Positions 56,225 to 64,000 of a stretch of 64,000 nt of DNA are shown in pieces (the first letter of the stretch is position 1; every line of letters begins with the position of its first letter). The translations under genes and the position numbers were made by a program. The stretch lies in assembly GCF_001700315.1 (NCBI RefSeq), contig NZ_MASJ01000003.1, positions 372,001 to 436,000 of the forward strand. Direction: 5' to 3'. This stretch comes from Caryophanon tenue. GTDB taxonomy: Bacteria > Bacillota > Bacilli > Bacillales_A > Planococcaceae. The notes under the pieces are model-generated. The model saw only the letters and a list, made by a program, of their open reading frames with translations. It was not told the DNA's origin and ran no database searches.

Positions 56225-57958
56225 ATGTTACATCAGCTTTCGTGGAAAGTCGGTGGGCAACAAGGTGAAGGGATTGAAAGTACAGGTGAAATTTTCTCAA
56301 CGGCAATGAACCGTTTAGGATATCACTTATATGGATACCGTCATTTCTCTTCTCGTATTAAAGGTGGCCACACGAACAATAAAATTACAGTACGTCCAAC
56401 ACCAGTACAGGTGATTGCTGACGATTTAGATATTTTAGTCGCATTTGACCAAGAAACAATCGATGTGAACTATCAGGAATTAACAGCAAACAGCATTATT
56501 TTAGCGGATGCAAAATTTAAGCCGGTTAATCCTGAAGATAGTAAAGCGCCATTATATGCGATTGGTTTTACAGAAATCGCAGCAGAACTTGGCACATCTC
56601 TGATGAAAAACATGGTAGCCATTGGTGCAACAGCTGCGTTACTTAACTTAGATGAAGCAGTATTCCAAAGCGTTGTCGATGAAATTTTCGGCCGTAAAGG
56701 GGAAGAAGTTGTTGCGAAAAACTTAGAAGCGATTAAACGTGGTCGTGAAGAAGTTGTCGCACAAATTGGCGAGCGTGTCGGTGCATGGGAATTAGTACCA
56801 GCAGATGGCAAGCGCCGTATGTTTATGATTGGGAATGATGCCGTAGCACTTGGCGCATTAGCAGCCGGCTCTCGTTTTATGGCAGCATATCCGATTACAC
56901 CAGCATCTGAAATTATGGAATATATGATTAAGAAAATGCCACTAGTTGGTGGAGCGGTTATTCAAACGGAAGATGAAATTGCTGCTGCAACGATGTCAAT
57001 TGGTGCAAACTTCGGTGGTGTACGTGCCTTTACAGCATCAGCAGGTCCAGGTTTATCATTAATGATGGAAGCCATTGGTTTATCAGGGATGACCGAACAA
57101 CCACTTGTGATTATTGATACACAGCGCGGTGGCCCATCAACAGGTTTACCGACAAAGCAAGAGCAGTCAGACTTAATGGCAATGGTGTACGGTACACACG
57201 GTGAAATTCCGAAAGTGGTTATCGCACCTTCAACAGGTGAAGAAGCATTTTATGATACGATTCAAGCATTCAACATCGCAGAAGAATTACAATTACCAGT
57301 TATCATTATGACGGATTTACAATTATCATTAGGTAAGCAAACAGTGGAGCCGTTTGATTACAGCAAAATTGAAATTCGTCGCGGGAAAATTGTTGAAAGC
57401 GTAGAAGATGAAGAAACGAAAGAATATTTCAAACGCTTTGAGGTAACAGAAGATGGCGTATCACCACGTATGTTACCAGGTACAAAAGGTGGTATTCACC
57501 ATGTAACAGGTGTCGAACATGATGAGCAAGGGAAGCCATCAGAAGCGACAGGCAACCGTCGTGCGCAAATGGATAAACGTTTCCGTAAATTAGAGCATTT
57601 AACATTCGATAAACCTGTGCATATTAACGCACCGCATGAAGAAGCGGATGTATTAATCGTTGGATTTAACTCAACACGCGGTACGATTGAAGAAGCAATT
57701 GATAAGCTAGCCGAAGAGGGCATTAAGGCGAATCATGCGCATGTTCGTTTAATTTTCCCATTCCCAGCAGAAGAAATGCGTCCACTTGTGGAAAGCGCAA
57801 AACGTGTTGTTGTGGTGGAAAATAACGCGACAGGTCAGCTTGCCAATATGCTGAAAATGAACGTTGGCGCACATCAAAAAATCGCAAACGTTTTAAAATA
57901 TGACGGTACGCCGTTCTTACCACGTGAATTAGCACAACTTGTAAAGGAGAGCATCTAA
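56225..57958 (+). CDS. korA: 2-oxoacid:ferredoxin oxidoreductase, alpha (fused gamma-alpha) subunit
   Basis: With KorB this enzyme oxidises 2-oxoglutarate (or a related 2-oxoacid) to the acyl-CoA, passing electrons to ferredoxin. The 577-residue protein has an N-terminal gamma domain (residues 1-about 190; GGQQGEGIESTGEIF, HFSSRIKGGHTNN) and an alpha domain with AAYPITPASEIMEYM, TEDEIAAATMSIGANFGG and TASAGPGLSLM. AAGGAG precedes the ATG. korB follows after two bases. Substrate choice cannot be fixed from sequence. Confidence 0.93.
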   Translation: MLHQLSWKVGGQQGEGIESTGEIFSTAMNRLGYHLYGYRHFSSRIKGGHTNNKITVRPTPVQVIADDLDILVAFDQETIDVNYQELTANSIILADAKFKPVNPEDSKAPLYAIGFTEIAAELGTSLMKNMVAIGATAALLNLDEAVFQSVVDEIFGRKGEEVVAKNLEAIKRGREEVVAQIGERVGAWELVPADGKRRMFMIGNDAVALGALAAGSRFMAAYPITPASEIMEYMIKKMPLVGGAVIQTEDEIAAATMSIGANFGGVRAFTASAGPGLSLMMEAIGLSGMTEQPLVIIDTQRGGPSTGLPTKQEQSDLMAMVYGTHGEIPKVVIAPSTGEEAFYDTIQAFNIAEELQLPVIIMTDLQLSLGKQTVEPFDYSKIEIRRGKIVESVEDEETKEYFKRFEVTEDGVSPRMLPGTKGGIHHVTGVEHDEQGKPSEATGNRRAQMDKRFRKLEHLTFDKPVHINAPHEEADVLIVGFNSTRGTIEEAIDKLAEEGIKANHAHVRLIFPFPAEEMRPLVESAKRVVVVENNATGQLANMLKMNVGAHQKIANVLKYDGTPFLPRELAQLVKESI

Positions 57959-57960
57959 TT

Positions 57961-58827
57961 ATGGCAACATTTAAAGATTTTCGTAACAGCATTAAGCCAA
58001 ACTGGTGTCCAGGCTGTGGTGACTTCTCGGTACAAGCAGCAATTCAACGTGCGGCAGCAAACGTTGGCTATGAGCCGGAAGAATTAGCTGTTATTTCAGG
58101 GATTGGCTGTTCAGGTCGTATTTCAGGCTATATTAACTCATACGGTTTCCACGGTATTCATGGTCGTGCATTACCAATTGCACAAGGCTTAAAAATGGCA
58201 AATAAAGATTTAAAAGTTATCGCATCAGGCGGTGACGGTGATGGATTTGCGATTGGTATGGGGCATACCATTCACGCGATTCGTCGTAATATTGATATTA
58301 CGTATGTCGTAATGGATAATCAAATTTACGGTTTAACGAAAGGGCAAACATCACCACGTTCAGCAGCGGGCTTTATTACGAAGTCGACGCCAGGTGGTGC
58401 AATTGAGCCGTCATTAAAACCACTTGAAGTCGCATTAACATCAGGTGCAACATTTGTCGCACAAGGCTTCTCGACAGATATTAAAGAGTTAACAGCGCTA
58501 ATCGAAGCTGGTTTAAATCATAAAGGGTTCTCATTTATTAACGTGTTCTCACCATGTGTCACATACAATAAAGTAAACACATATGATTGGTTTAAAGAAA
58601 ACTTAACGAAGCTATCAGAAGTGGAAGGTTATGACCCACATAACCGTGAGCAAGCGATGCAAACAGTAATGGCACATGAAGGTTTAGTAACAGGCTTAAT
58701 TTATCATGATACAGAAACAACATCGTACCAAGAGAAAATTAAAGGCTACTCTGAATTGCCATTAACGGATATTGATATTTCATTATCAGCTGACCAATTT
58801 GATGTCTTTGTGAAAGAATTTATGTAA
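57961..58827 (+). CDS. korB: 2-oxoacid:ferredoxin oxidoreductase, beta subunit
   Basis: The 288-residue TPP-binding subunit. NWCPGCGDF (about residues 14-22) and GIGCSGR supply iron-sulfur cluster Cys, GGDGDGFAIGMGH (about 89-101) with DNQIYGLTKGQ is the thiamine diphosphate and magnesium motif, and TSPRSAAG follows. GGAGAG lies at the end of korA. It ends in a terminator. The korAB pair between ymdB and miaB is found in related genera. Confidence 0.94.
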   Translation: MATFKDFRNSIKPNWCPGCGDFSVQAAIQRAAANVGYEPEELAVISGIGCSGRISGYINSYGFHGIHGRALPIAQGLKMANKDLKVIASGGDGDGFAIGMGHTIHAIRRNIDITYVVMDNQIYGLTKGQTSPRSAAGFITKSTPGGAIEPSLKPLEVALTSGATFVAQGFSTDIKELTALIEAGLNHKGFSFINVFSPCVTYNKVNTYDWFKENLTKLSEVEGYDPHNREQAMQTVMAHEGLVTGLIYHDTETTSYQEKIKGYSELPLTDIDISLSADQFDVFVKEFM

Positions 58828-58833
58828 GTAACG

Positions 58834-58870
58834 GAGTGTTCGAGAGAAATTTCTCGAACACTCTTTTTTA
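58834..58870 (+). terminator. Terminator after korB
   Basis: Hairpin GAGTGTTCGAGA/TCTCGAACACTC with a short loop, followed by six T. Confidence 0.9.
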
Positions 58871-58935
58871 TTTATCGATGTTCATAGTTGTCGTGTCGCT
58901 CTTTTTTCGTTACAGTGAAGGGAGGAGGTGATGGT

Positions 58936-59280
58936 ATGACGGAAATTATTGACTTTTTACAGCGACGAGATGCGCAGTTTGAACAGCAAGTAGAGCGATT
59001 ATTTGCGATGGCGAATTCACATTCAGAGCGTTTGGAAAAATTGCTCGCATACCACGCACCAAAACCACAAGACTATAGTTATTTTTTAGCGTTTATTGCA
59101 TACACGAAACAGCGTGGTATCGTCGTAAAAGATGTGTTTGACGATGTGCTACGGTTGCCAAAGCATCAGTTTGAATGGCAGTATGATATGAAATGGTCAC
59201 AAGTTGTGAAATTATGTGTGACATTTTTAACGTTAGCGAGTCGTGCAGAGGTTGTCGGAGAGCAGCCACGTTCGCTATAA
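58936..59280 (+). CDS. Unrecognised 114-residue protein upstream of miaB
   Basis: I do not recognise this protein. It starts MTEIIDFLQRRDAQFEQQVE at an ATG preceded by GGAGGAGGTG; an earlier ATG runs into a stop after two codons. It is soluble and helical, with no signal peptide, membrane segment or cysteine pair; the second half has many aromatic residues (HQFEWQYDMKWSQ) and an RAEVVGEQPRSL tail. It lies between the korB terminator and miaB (42 bases before miaB's ATG), so it may be cotranscribed with miaB. Confidence 0.75.
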   Translation: MTEIIDFLQRRDAQFEQQVERLFAMANSHSERLEKLLAYHAPKPQDYSYFLAFIAYTKQRGIVVKDVFDDVLRLPKHQFEWQYDMKWSQVVKLCVTFLTLASRAEVVGEQPRSL

Positions 59281-59322
59281 TAAAGCTTTAGTTATTTGTT
59301 TGAGAGGGGTTTATACAACAAT

Positions 59323-60837
59323 ATGAATGAGGAACAACGACGCGCAAGTCAACAGGTGAAGGAGCCAAAAGACTACAGTAAATATTTTGAGAAAGTATTT
59401 ACAGCGCCATCATTAAAAGACGCAAAAAAACGTGGGAAAGAAGATATTAAATATCATAAAGATTTCACGATTGATGAGGCGTTTTTACAAATGGGTGTCG
59501 GACGTAAGTTTTATATTCGTACGTACGGCTGCCAAATGAATGAGCACGACACAGAAGTAATGGCAGGGATTTTTGCGAGCCTTGGCTATGAAGCGACAAC
59601 AAATATTGAAGAGGCAGATGTCGTATTACTAAATACGTGTGCCATTCGTGAAAATGCAGAGAACAAAGTATTTGGAGAGCTTGGCTTCCTGCTAAAATAC
59701 AAACGTAAAAACCCAGATATGTTAATTGGGGTATGTGGCTGTATGTCACAAGAAGAAGCGGTTGTAAACAAAATTTTAAAACAGTACCAACATGTTGATA
59801 TGGTATTTGGTACGCATAATATTCACCGCTTACCGAATATTTTAAAAGACGCGTATTTATCAAAAGAAATGGTCGTTGAAGTATGGTCAAAAGAAGGTGA
59901 CGTCATTGAAAGCCTTCCGAAAAAACGTAATGGTTCCATTAAAGCATGGGTAAACATTATGTACGGCTGTGATAAATTCTGTACGTATTGTATCGTACCG
60001 TATACGCGTGGAAAGGAGCGTTCTCGTCGTCCAGAAGAAATTATTCAAGAAGTGCGCGAGCTAGCAGCACAAGGTTATAAAGAAATTATGCTGCTTGGAC
60101 AAAACGTGAACGCGTACGGGAAAGATTTTGAAGATTCGACGTATCGTTTAGGCGACTTAATGGATGAATTACGTACGATTGATATTCCGCGTATTCGCTT
60201 TACAACAAGTCACCCACGTGATTTTGATGACCATTTAATCGAAGTGTTAGCAAAAGGCGGCAACTTAGTTGAACATATTCATTTACCGGTACAATCAGGT
60301 TCAAATGATATTTTAAAAATTATGGCACGTAAATATACGCGCGAGCATTTTTTAGCGTTAGTTGATAAAATTAAAGTAGCGATGCCAAATGTAACATTAA
60401 CGACAGATATTATTGTTGGTTACCCGAATGAAACGGAGGCGCAATTTGAAGAGACGCTTGATTTATATCGTCAAGTTGGCTTTGATATGGCGTTTACGTA
60501 CATTTATTCACCACGTGAAGGGACACCGGCTGCAAAAATGGTTGATAATGTATCGGACGAAGAGAAGAAGAGCCGTTTACATCGCTTAAATGATGTCGTT
60601 GCAGAGTTTTCTGGAAAAGCGCTGAAAAAGCTAGAAGGACAAGTTGTCGAAGTGTTAGTGGAAGGTAGCAGTAAGCGTCGTGACGACGTATTAGCCGGCT
60701 ACACACGTAGTAACCGTCTTGTAAACTTTGAAGCGGACGTTCCTGCAGAGGAATTAGTTGGTAAGCTTGTACATGTACGTGTTGTCGAAGCGAAAACACA
60801 CTCATTGCAAGGGGAGTTTATCGAAGTAGTGAAATAA
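59323..60837 (+). CDS. miaB: tRNA-2-methylthio-N6-dimethylallyladenosine synthase
   Basis: MiaB adds a methylthio group at A37 of tRNAs reading UNN codons. The 504-residue enzyme has the N-terminal UPF0004 domain with Cys in [24 protein letters not shown] and GVCGCMSQ, the radical SAM motif [15 protein letters not shown] (about residues 218-232) and a C-terminal TRAM domain. Start chosen at ATG 59323, giving a length close to B. subtilis MiaB (509); GAGAGGGG lies 13 bases upstream, somewhat far, and TTG 59296 is the alternative. Confidence 0.94.
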   Translation: MNEEQRRASQQVKEPKDYSKYFEKVFTAPSLKDAKKRGKEDIKYHKDFTIDEAFLQMGVGRKFYIRTYGCQMNEHDTEVMAGIFASLGYEATTNIEEADVVLLNTCAIRENAENKVFGELGFLLKYKRKNPDMLIGVCGCMSQEEAVVNKILKQYQHVDMVFGTHNIHRLPNILKDAYLSKEMVVEVWSKEGDVIESLPKKRNGSIKAWVNIMYGCDKFCTYCIVPYTRGKERSRRPEEIIQEVRELAAQGYKEIMLLGQNVNAYGKDFEDSTYRLGDLMDELRTIDIPRIRFTTSHPRDFDDHLIEVLAKGGNLVEHIHLPVQSGSNDILKIMARKYTREHFLALVDKIKVAMPNVTLTTDIIVGYPNETEAQFEETLDLYRQVGFDMAFTYIYSPREGTPAAKMVDNVSDEEKKSRLHRLNDVVAEFSGKALKKLEGQVVEVLVEGSSKRRDDVLAGYTRSNRLVNFEADVPAEELVGKLVHVRVVEAKTHSLQGEFIEVVK

Positions 60838-60851
60838 AAGGGGGACTATAC

Positions 60852-61286
60852 ATGTCAACGTATTATACGAAAGACCAAATTGTCGAAAAGGCAAAGGAAA
60901 TCGCCCATATGATTGCGAATACAGAAGAGGTTGCATTTTTTAAGCAAGCAGAAGCACAGCTCAATGAAAATCAATTTGTTCGTGAAAAGATTGCATCACT
61001 GAAAACACTACAAAAGCAAGCTGTTAATTTTCAGCATTTAGGGAAAGAAAATGCCCAGCTAAAAATGGAACAAAAAATTGACGCCATCGAAGCTGAAATT
61101 GATGCACTGCCAATTGTGCAACAGTTCAAGCAGTCACAAGTCGATGTGAATCATATTTTACAACTTGTGTCGAACAGCATTGCGAACACTGTGACAAATG
61201 AAATTATTGAAGCAACAGAAGGCGATTTATTGCGCGGCGAAACAGGTTCAAAGGTTGCCAACGCAACGCCGGGAAGTTGTTCATAA
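60852..61286 (+). CDS. ricA: RicA (YmcA), RNase Y-associated regulator
   Basis: RicA forms the Y-complex with RicF (YlbF) and RicT (YaaT), which steers RNase Y cleavage and affects biofilm and competence. The 144-residue helical protein matches the YlbF/YmcA family (EKAKEIAHMIANTEEVAFFKQAEAQL; about residues 12-37, in parts) and keeps the C-terminal GDLLRGETGS and PGSCS cysteine seen in iron-sulfur-binding RicA. GGGGGA precedes the ATG. cotE, next in B. subtilis, is absent. Confidence 0.93.
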   Translation: MSTYYTKDQIVEKAKEIAHMIANTEEVAFFKQAEAQLNENQFVREKIASLKTLQKQAVNFQHLGKENAQLKMEQKIDAIEAEIDALPIVQQFKQSQVDVNHILQLVSNSIANTVTNEIIEATEGDLLRGETGSKVANATPGSCS

Positions 61287-61293
61287 ATACGAT

Positions 61294-61332
61294 GTGGTAC
61301 CGTTTCAACGACGAAGCGGTACCACTTCTTTT
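61294..61332 (+). terminator. Terminator after ricA
   Basis: Hairpin GTGGTACCGTTT/AAGCGGTACCAC followed by TTCTTTTG. Confidence 0.85.
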
Positions 61333-61367
61333 GTTTAGGCACGCAAAGCGCAGGGATGTGCTTTTTT

Positions 61368-61376
61368 TGTTATAAT
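61368..61376 (+). promoter_or_regulatory. Extended -10 promoter element for mutS
   Basis: TGT followed by a perfect TATAAT, 38 bases before the mutS ATG, without a clear -35 hexamer. Confidence 0.5.
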
Positions 61377-61413
61377 AAAGAAATCTTGAATTTACGTAAG
61401 TGAGGTTTTAACG

Positions 61414-64000
61414 ATGGCACACACGCCAATGATGGTCCAATATTTATCAATTAAAGAACAATATAAAGATGCATTTCTGCTATTCCGTTTAGGCGACTTC
61501 TATGAAATGTTTTTCGAGGATGCAGAACGCGCATCACAATTACTAGAAATTACATTAACGAGCCGAGCAGGAGATGGCGAGAACCGTATTCCGATGTGCG
61601 GTGTGCCACATCATTCAGCACAAGGATATATCGAAACACTTGTGTCAAAAGGCTATAAAGTAGCTATTTGTGAGCAAGTAGAAGATCCTAAAATGACAAA
61701 AGGTGTCGTTAAGCGTGAAGTTGTACAACTTGTGACACCGGGGACGATTACACAAGGAAAAGCATTAGATGGGAAAACCAATCATTATTTAGCAGCGACG
61801 ACACAAGAATCAGCTGGCTATGCACTGGCATATTTAGATGTGACGACAGGTGAAGCGACGGCGATGATGGTCGATGGCGATGAACGTGCACTGCTCAATC
61901 AACTGCTAGCGTACAATATTAAAGAGTTAGTTGTAGCAGACAGCCTATACCATACACTTGTTGAGCAGGCAGCAACGATGGGTATTGTATTATCGATTGC
62001 AAACGAGCGTATGGCAGATGAGCAGGTAGCACCGTTTGTTATTGATGTACCACTGTATATGCAACAAGCATGCGCATTATTACTCTCGTATGTGATGCAA
62101 ACACAAATGCGTGCGTTATCGCATTTACAAACCTTTACGTACAATGAAGCGACGAACTTTTTACGTATTGATACAAATTCGAAGCGCAATTTAGAGTTAA
62201 TTCAATCGATTCGTGGTGGCGATACGAAAGGGACGTTGCTATGGCTTGTTGATGAAACGGTAACAGCAATGGGCGGGCGAAAGCTGAAGCAATGGATGCA
62301 CCAGCCACTTGCCAGTAAACGTTTAATTGAACAGCGACAGCAATTTGTTGGCGACTTTTTAGATGAATTTTTTGTCCGTGCAGAGCTACAAGATTTACTG
62401 AAAAAAGTATATGATTTAGAGCGTTTAGCCGGACGCGTTGCATTTGGCAGTGTCGGTGGACGCGATTTAGCACAGCTGCGTGATTCATTGCGTCAAGTGC
62501 CACATATTCAGCACCAATTACAGCAAGCAAATTCAGCAGTGCTGCAACAATTTGGCGCGAACTTGGATGCGTGTGCAGATATTGAAGCGTTTTTAGCAAG
62601 TGCTATTACAGACCAGCCACCGTTAACGATTAAAGAAGGCGATGTGATTCGCGACGGCTACAATGTGCGTTTAGATGAATTGCGCGATGCTTCGCGTAAC
62701 GGCAAAGACTGGATCGCCCAGCTTGAGCAGCGTGAGCGCGACATTACCGGTGTGAAAAATTTAAAAATCGGCTATAACCGTATTTTTGGTTATTATATTG
62801 AGCTGACAAAATCACATGTGCAGCATGCGGATTTAACGCGTTATGAGCGTAAGCAAACGTTAGCGAATGCAGAACGTTATATTACGCAGGAGCTAAAGGA
62901 AAAAGAAGCGCTTATTTTAAATGCGCAGGAAGAAAGCTTAGAATTAGAATATCAGCTATTTGTAGAGATTCGCGAAACGATGAAAGGCTATATTCCACGT
63001 GTGCAAGCATTAGCCGCACAGCTGAGTGAACTCGATGTGTATATGAGCTTTGCATACATTGCAGAGAAATATCATTTTGTGAAGCCAACATTCCATAACG
63101 GACGAGCAATGCACATTATCAATGGACGTCACCCAGTCGTTGAAAAAATGCTGGGTAAGCAGACATATGTACCGAATGACTGCGTATTAGAAGAAGAGCG
63201 TAATATGTATTTAATTACCGGACCGAATATGTCGGGTAAAAGTACGTATATGCGTCAAGTGGCGCTTATTATCGTCTTAGCGCAAATGGGTAGCTATGTG
63301 CCAGCCGATGAAGCGGTGCTACCGATTACGGACCAAATTTTTACGCGTATCGGTGCGGCAGACGATGTAGCGTCAGGACAGTCGACATTTATGGTCGAGA
63401 TGATGGAGTCACAACATGCGATTATGCATGCGACGAAAAACAGCTTAATGTTATTTGATGAAATTGGACGTGGTACATCAACGTATGATGGTATGAGTTT
63501 AGCGCAGGCAATGATGGAATATATTCATGAAGAAATTGGGGCGAATACGTTATTTTCAACGCACTATCACGAATTAACAGCACTTGAAGACGTATTACCA
63601 CGCTTAACAAATGTCCATGTAGCAGCGGCGGAGCAAGATGGCAAAGTCGTCTTTTTACACAAGGTAAAACCCGGTGCAGCTGACCAATCATATGGTATTC
63701 ATGTGGCGGAACTTGCGCAGTTACCACAGCCGATTTTAGCGCGTGCACGTGTGTTACTAACGTCGTTTGAAGCGCAAAGTGGCGATGTACAAGTGATTGA
63801 AAAAATCGTTGAGAAGCCTGTTGAAGTGATTGTTGAAAAACCAGTTGAAGTCATTGTAGAGCGCGTCGTTGAAAAGCCAGTTGTCCAAGATGATGCACAG
63901 CAGCTGTCATTGTTTAGTGAAGAGGGATTAACACCACAGCAAAAAGAAGCACTTGCGCAAATTGAGCAGTGTAATGTTATGAATACAACACCATTTGCGG
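61414..64000 (+). CDS. mutS: DNA mismatch repair protein MutS, cut by the window end
   Basis: MutS recognises mismatches and recruits MutL. The window holds 862 codons and no stop. The mismatch-reading F-x-E motif is in LGDFYEMFF (about residues 27-35), the ATPase has Walker A TGPNMSGKST (about 603-612) and DEIGRGTST, and a beta-clamp peptide QLSLF occurs at residues 830-834 before the C-terminal dimer helix. Residues about 794-825 are a Val/Glu/Lys/Pro repeat (VEKPVEV, VEKPVEV, VEKPVV) linking the ATPase and the clamp peptide. Start at the ATG after GTGAGG, giving MAHTPMMVQYLSIKE. Confidence 0.96.
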   Translation, partial: MAHTPMMVQYLSIKEQYKDAFLLFRLGDFYEMFFEDAERASQLLEITLTSRAGDGENRIPMCGVPHHSAQGYIETLVSKGYKVAICEQVEDPKMTKGVVKREVVQLVTPGTITQGKALDGKTNHYLAATTQESAGYALAYLDVTTGEATAMMVDGDERALLNQLLAYNIKELVVADSLYHTLVEQAATMGIVLSIANERMADEQVAPFVIDVPLYMQQACALLLSYVMQTQMRALSHLQTFTYNEATNFLRIDTNSKRNLELIQSIRGGDTKGTLLWLVDETVTAMGGRKLKQWMHQPLASKRLIEQRQQFVGDFLDEFFVRAELQDLLKKVYDLERLAGRVAFGSVGGRDLAQLRDSLRQVPHIQHQLQQANSAVLQQFGANLDACADIEAFLASAITDQPPLTIKEGDVIRDGYNVRLDELRDASRNGKDWIAQLEQRERDITGVKNLKIGYNRIFGYYIELTKSHVQHADLTRYERKQTLANAERYITQELKEKEALILNAQEESLELEYQLFVEIRETMKGYIPRVQALAAQLSELDVYMSFAYIAEKYHFVKPTFHNGRAMHIINGRHPVVEKMLGKQTYVPNDCVLEEERNMYLITGPNMSGKSTYMRQVALIIVLAQMGSYVPADEAVLPITDQIFTRIGAADDVASGQSTFMVEMMESQHAIMHATKNSLMLFDEIGRGTSTYDGMSLAQAMMEYIHEEIGANTLFSTHYHELTALEDVLPRLTNVHVAAAEQDGKVVFLHKVKPGAADQSYGIHVAELAQLPQPILARARVLLTSFEAQSGDVQVIEKIVEKPVEVIVEKPVEVIVERVVEKPVVQDDAQQLSLFSEEGLTPQQKEALAQIEQCNVMNTTPFA

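Noticed and set aside
1-64000. CRISPR arrays, tRNA or rRNA genes, insertion sequences, phage genes
   Set aside because: No regularly spaced repeats, no recognisable tRNA or rRNA, and no transposase or integrase; apart from the intron the window is ordinary chromosomal backbone.

Overview
This window is a contiguous stretch of a Firmicutes (Bacillales) chromosome. Almost every gene lies on the + strand, in the order known from Bacillus subtilis: end of the fla/che operon, rpsB-tsf-pyrH-frr, uppS-cdsA-dxr-rseP-proS-polC, rimP-nusA-ylxR-ylxQ-infB-ylxP-rbfA-truB-ribF-rpsO-pnp, mlpA, asd-dapA, rnjB, ftsK/spoIIIE, ymfF-ymfH-ymfI-ymfK-rodZ-pgsA-cinA-recA-rny-ymdB, korAB-miaB-ricA-mutS. Moderate-to-low GC, an SLH-domain surface protein and the gene complement point to the Caryophanaceae/Planococcaceae (Lysinibacillus, Solibacillus, Kurthia, Caryophanon relatives). 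Sporulation genes that sit at these loci in B. subtilis (spoVFA/B, spoVS, cotE) are all missing, so a non-sporulating motile member such as Caryophanon or Kurthia is a reasonable inference; the genus cannot be fixed from the sequence alone.

Regions: 1-3904 holds chemotaxis adaptation (cheW, cheC, cheD), sigD and a swrB-like gene, with two unrecognised small genes. 3905-13295 holds translation factors, UMP kinase and envelope/isoprenoid enzymes. 13436-18623 is polC, interrupted by an 847-nt ORF-less group II intron. 18716-28447 is the large translation/RNA operon. 28526-34176 holds an M16 protease, aspartate-pathway enzymes and RNase J2. 34371-42729 holds a DNA translocase, a GntR regulator and a nucleoside ABC importer. 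42861-48832 is the ymf-rodZ-pgsA cluster. 48846-53217 is cinA, recA and rny. 53358-55082 is an inserted SLH gene. 55195-64000 runs ymdB, korAB, a small unknown gene, miaB, ricA and the start of mutS.

The standout is the intron at 16371-17217. It starts GTGCG, ends in AT, has a recognisable domain V and domain VI with a candidate branch-point A, and carries no maturase gene. Removing it joins the exons in frame into a 1446-residue PolC and rebuilds the catalytic PDIDLNFSG motif. The intron sits one base into the Asn codon, immediately after the metal-binding PDIDL residues. If it is functional, chromosome replication depends on ribozyme splicing, probably helped by a maturase encoded elsewhere. 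Other points: an IF2 lacking its usual N-terminal domain and a normal ribosome binding site, structured leaders before rpsB, rpsO and rimP, a promoter-plus-terminator leader before rimP-nusA, a LexA box before recA, a 49-residue minus-strand membrane protein gene, and several palindromic candidate operators.
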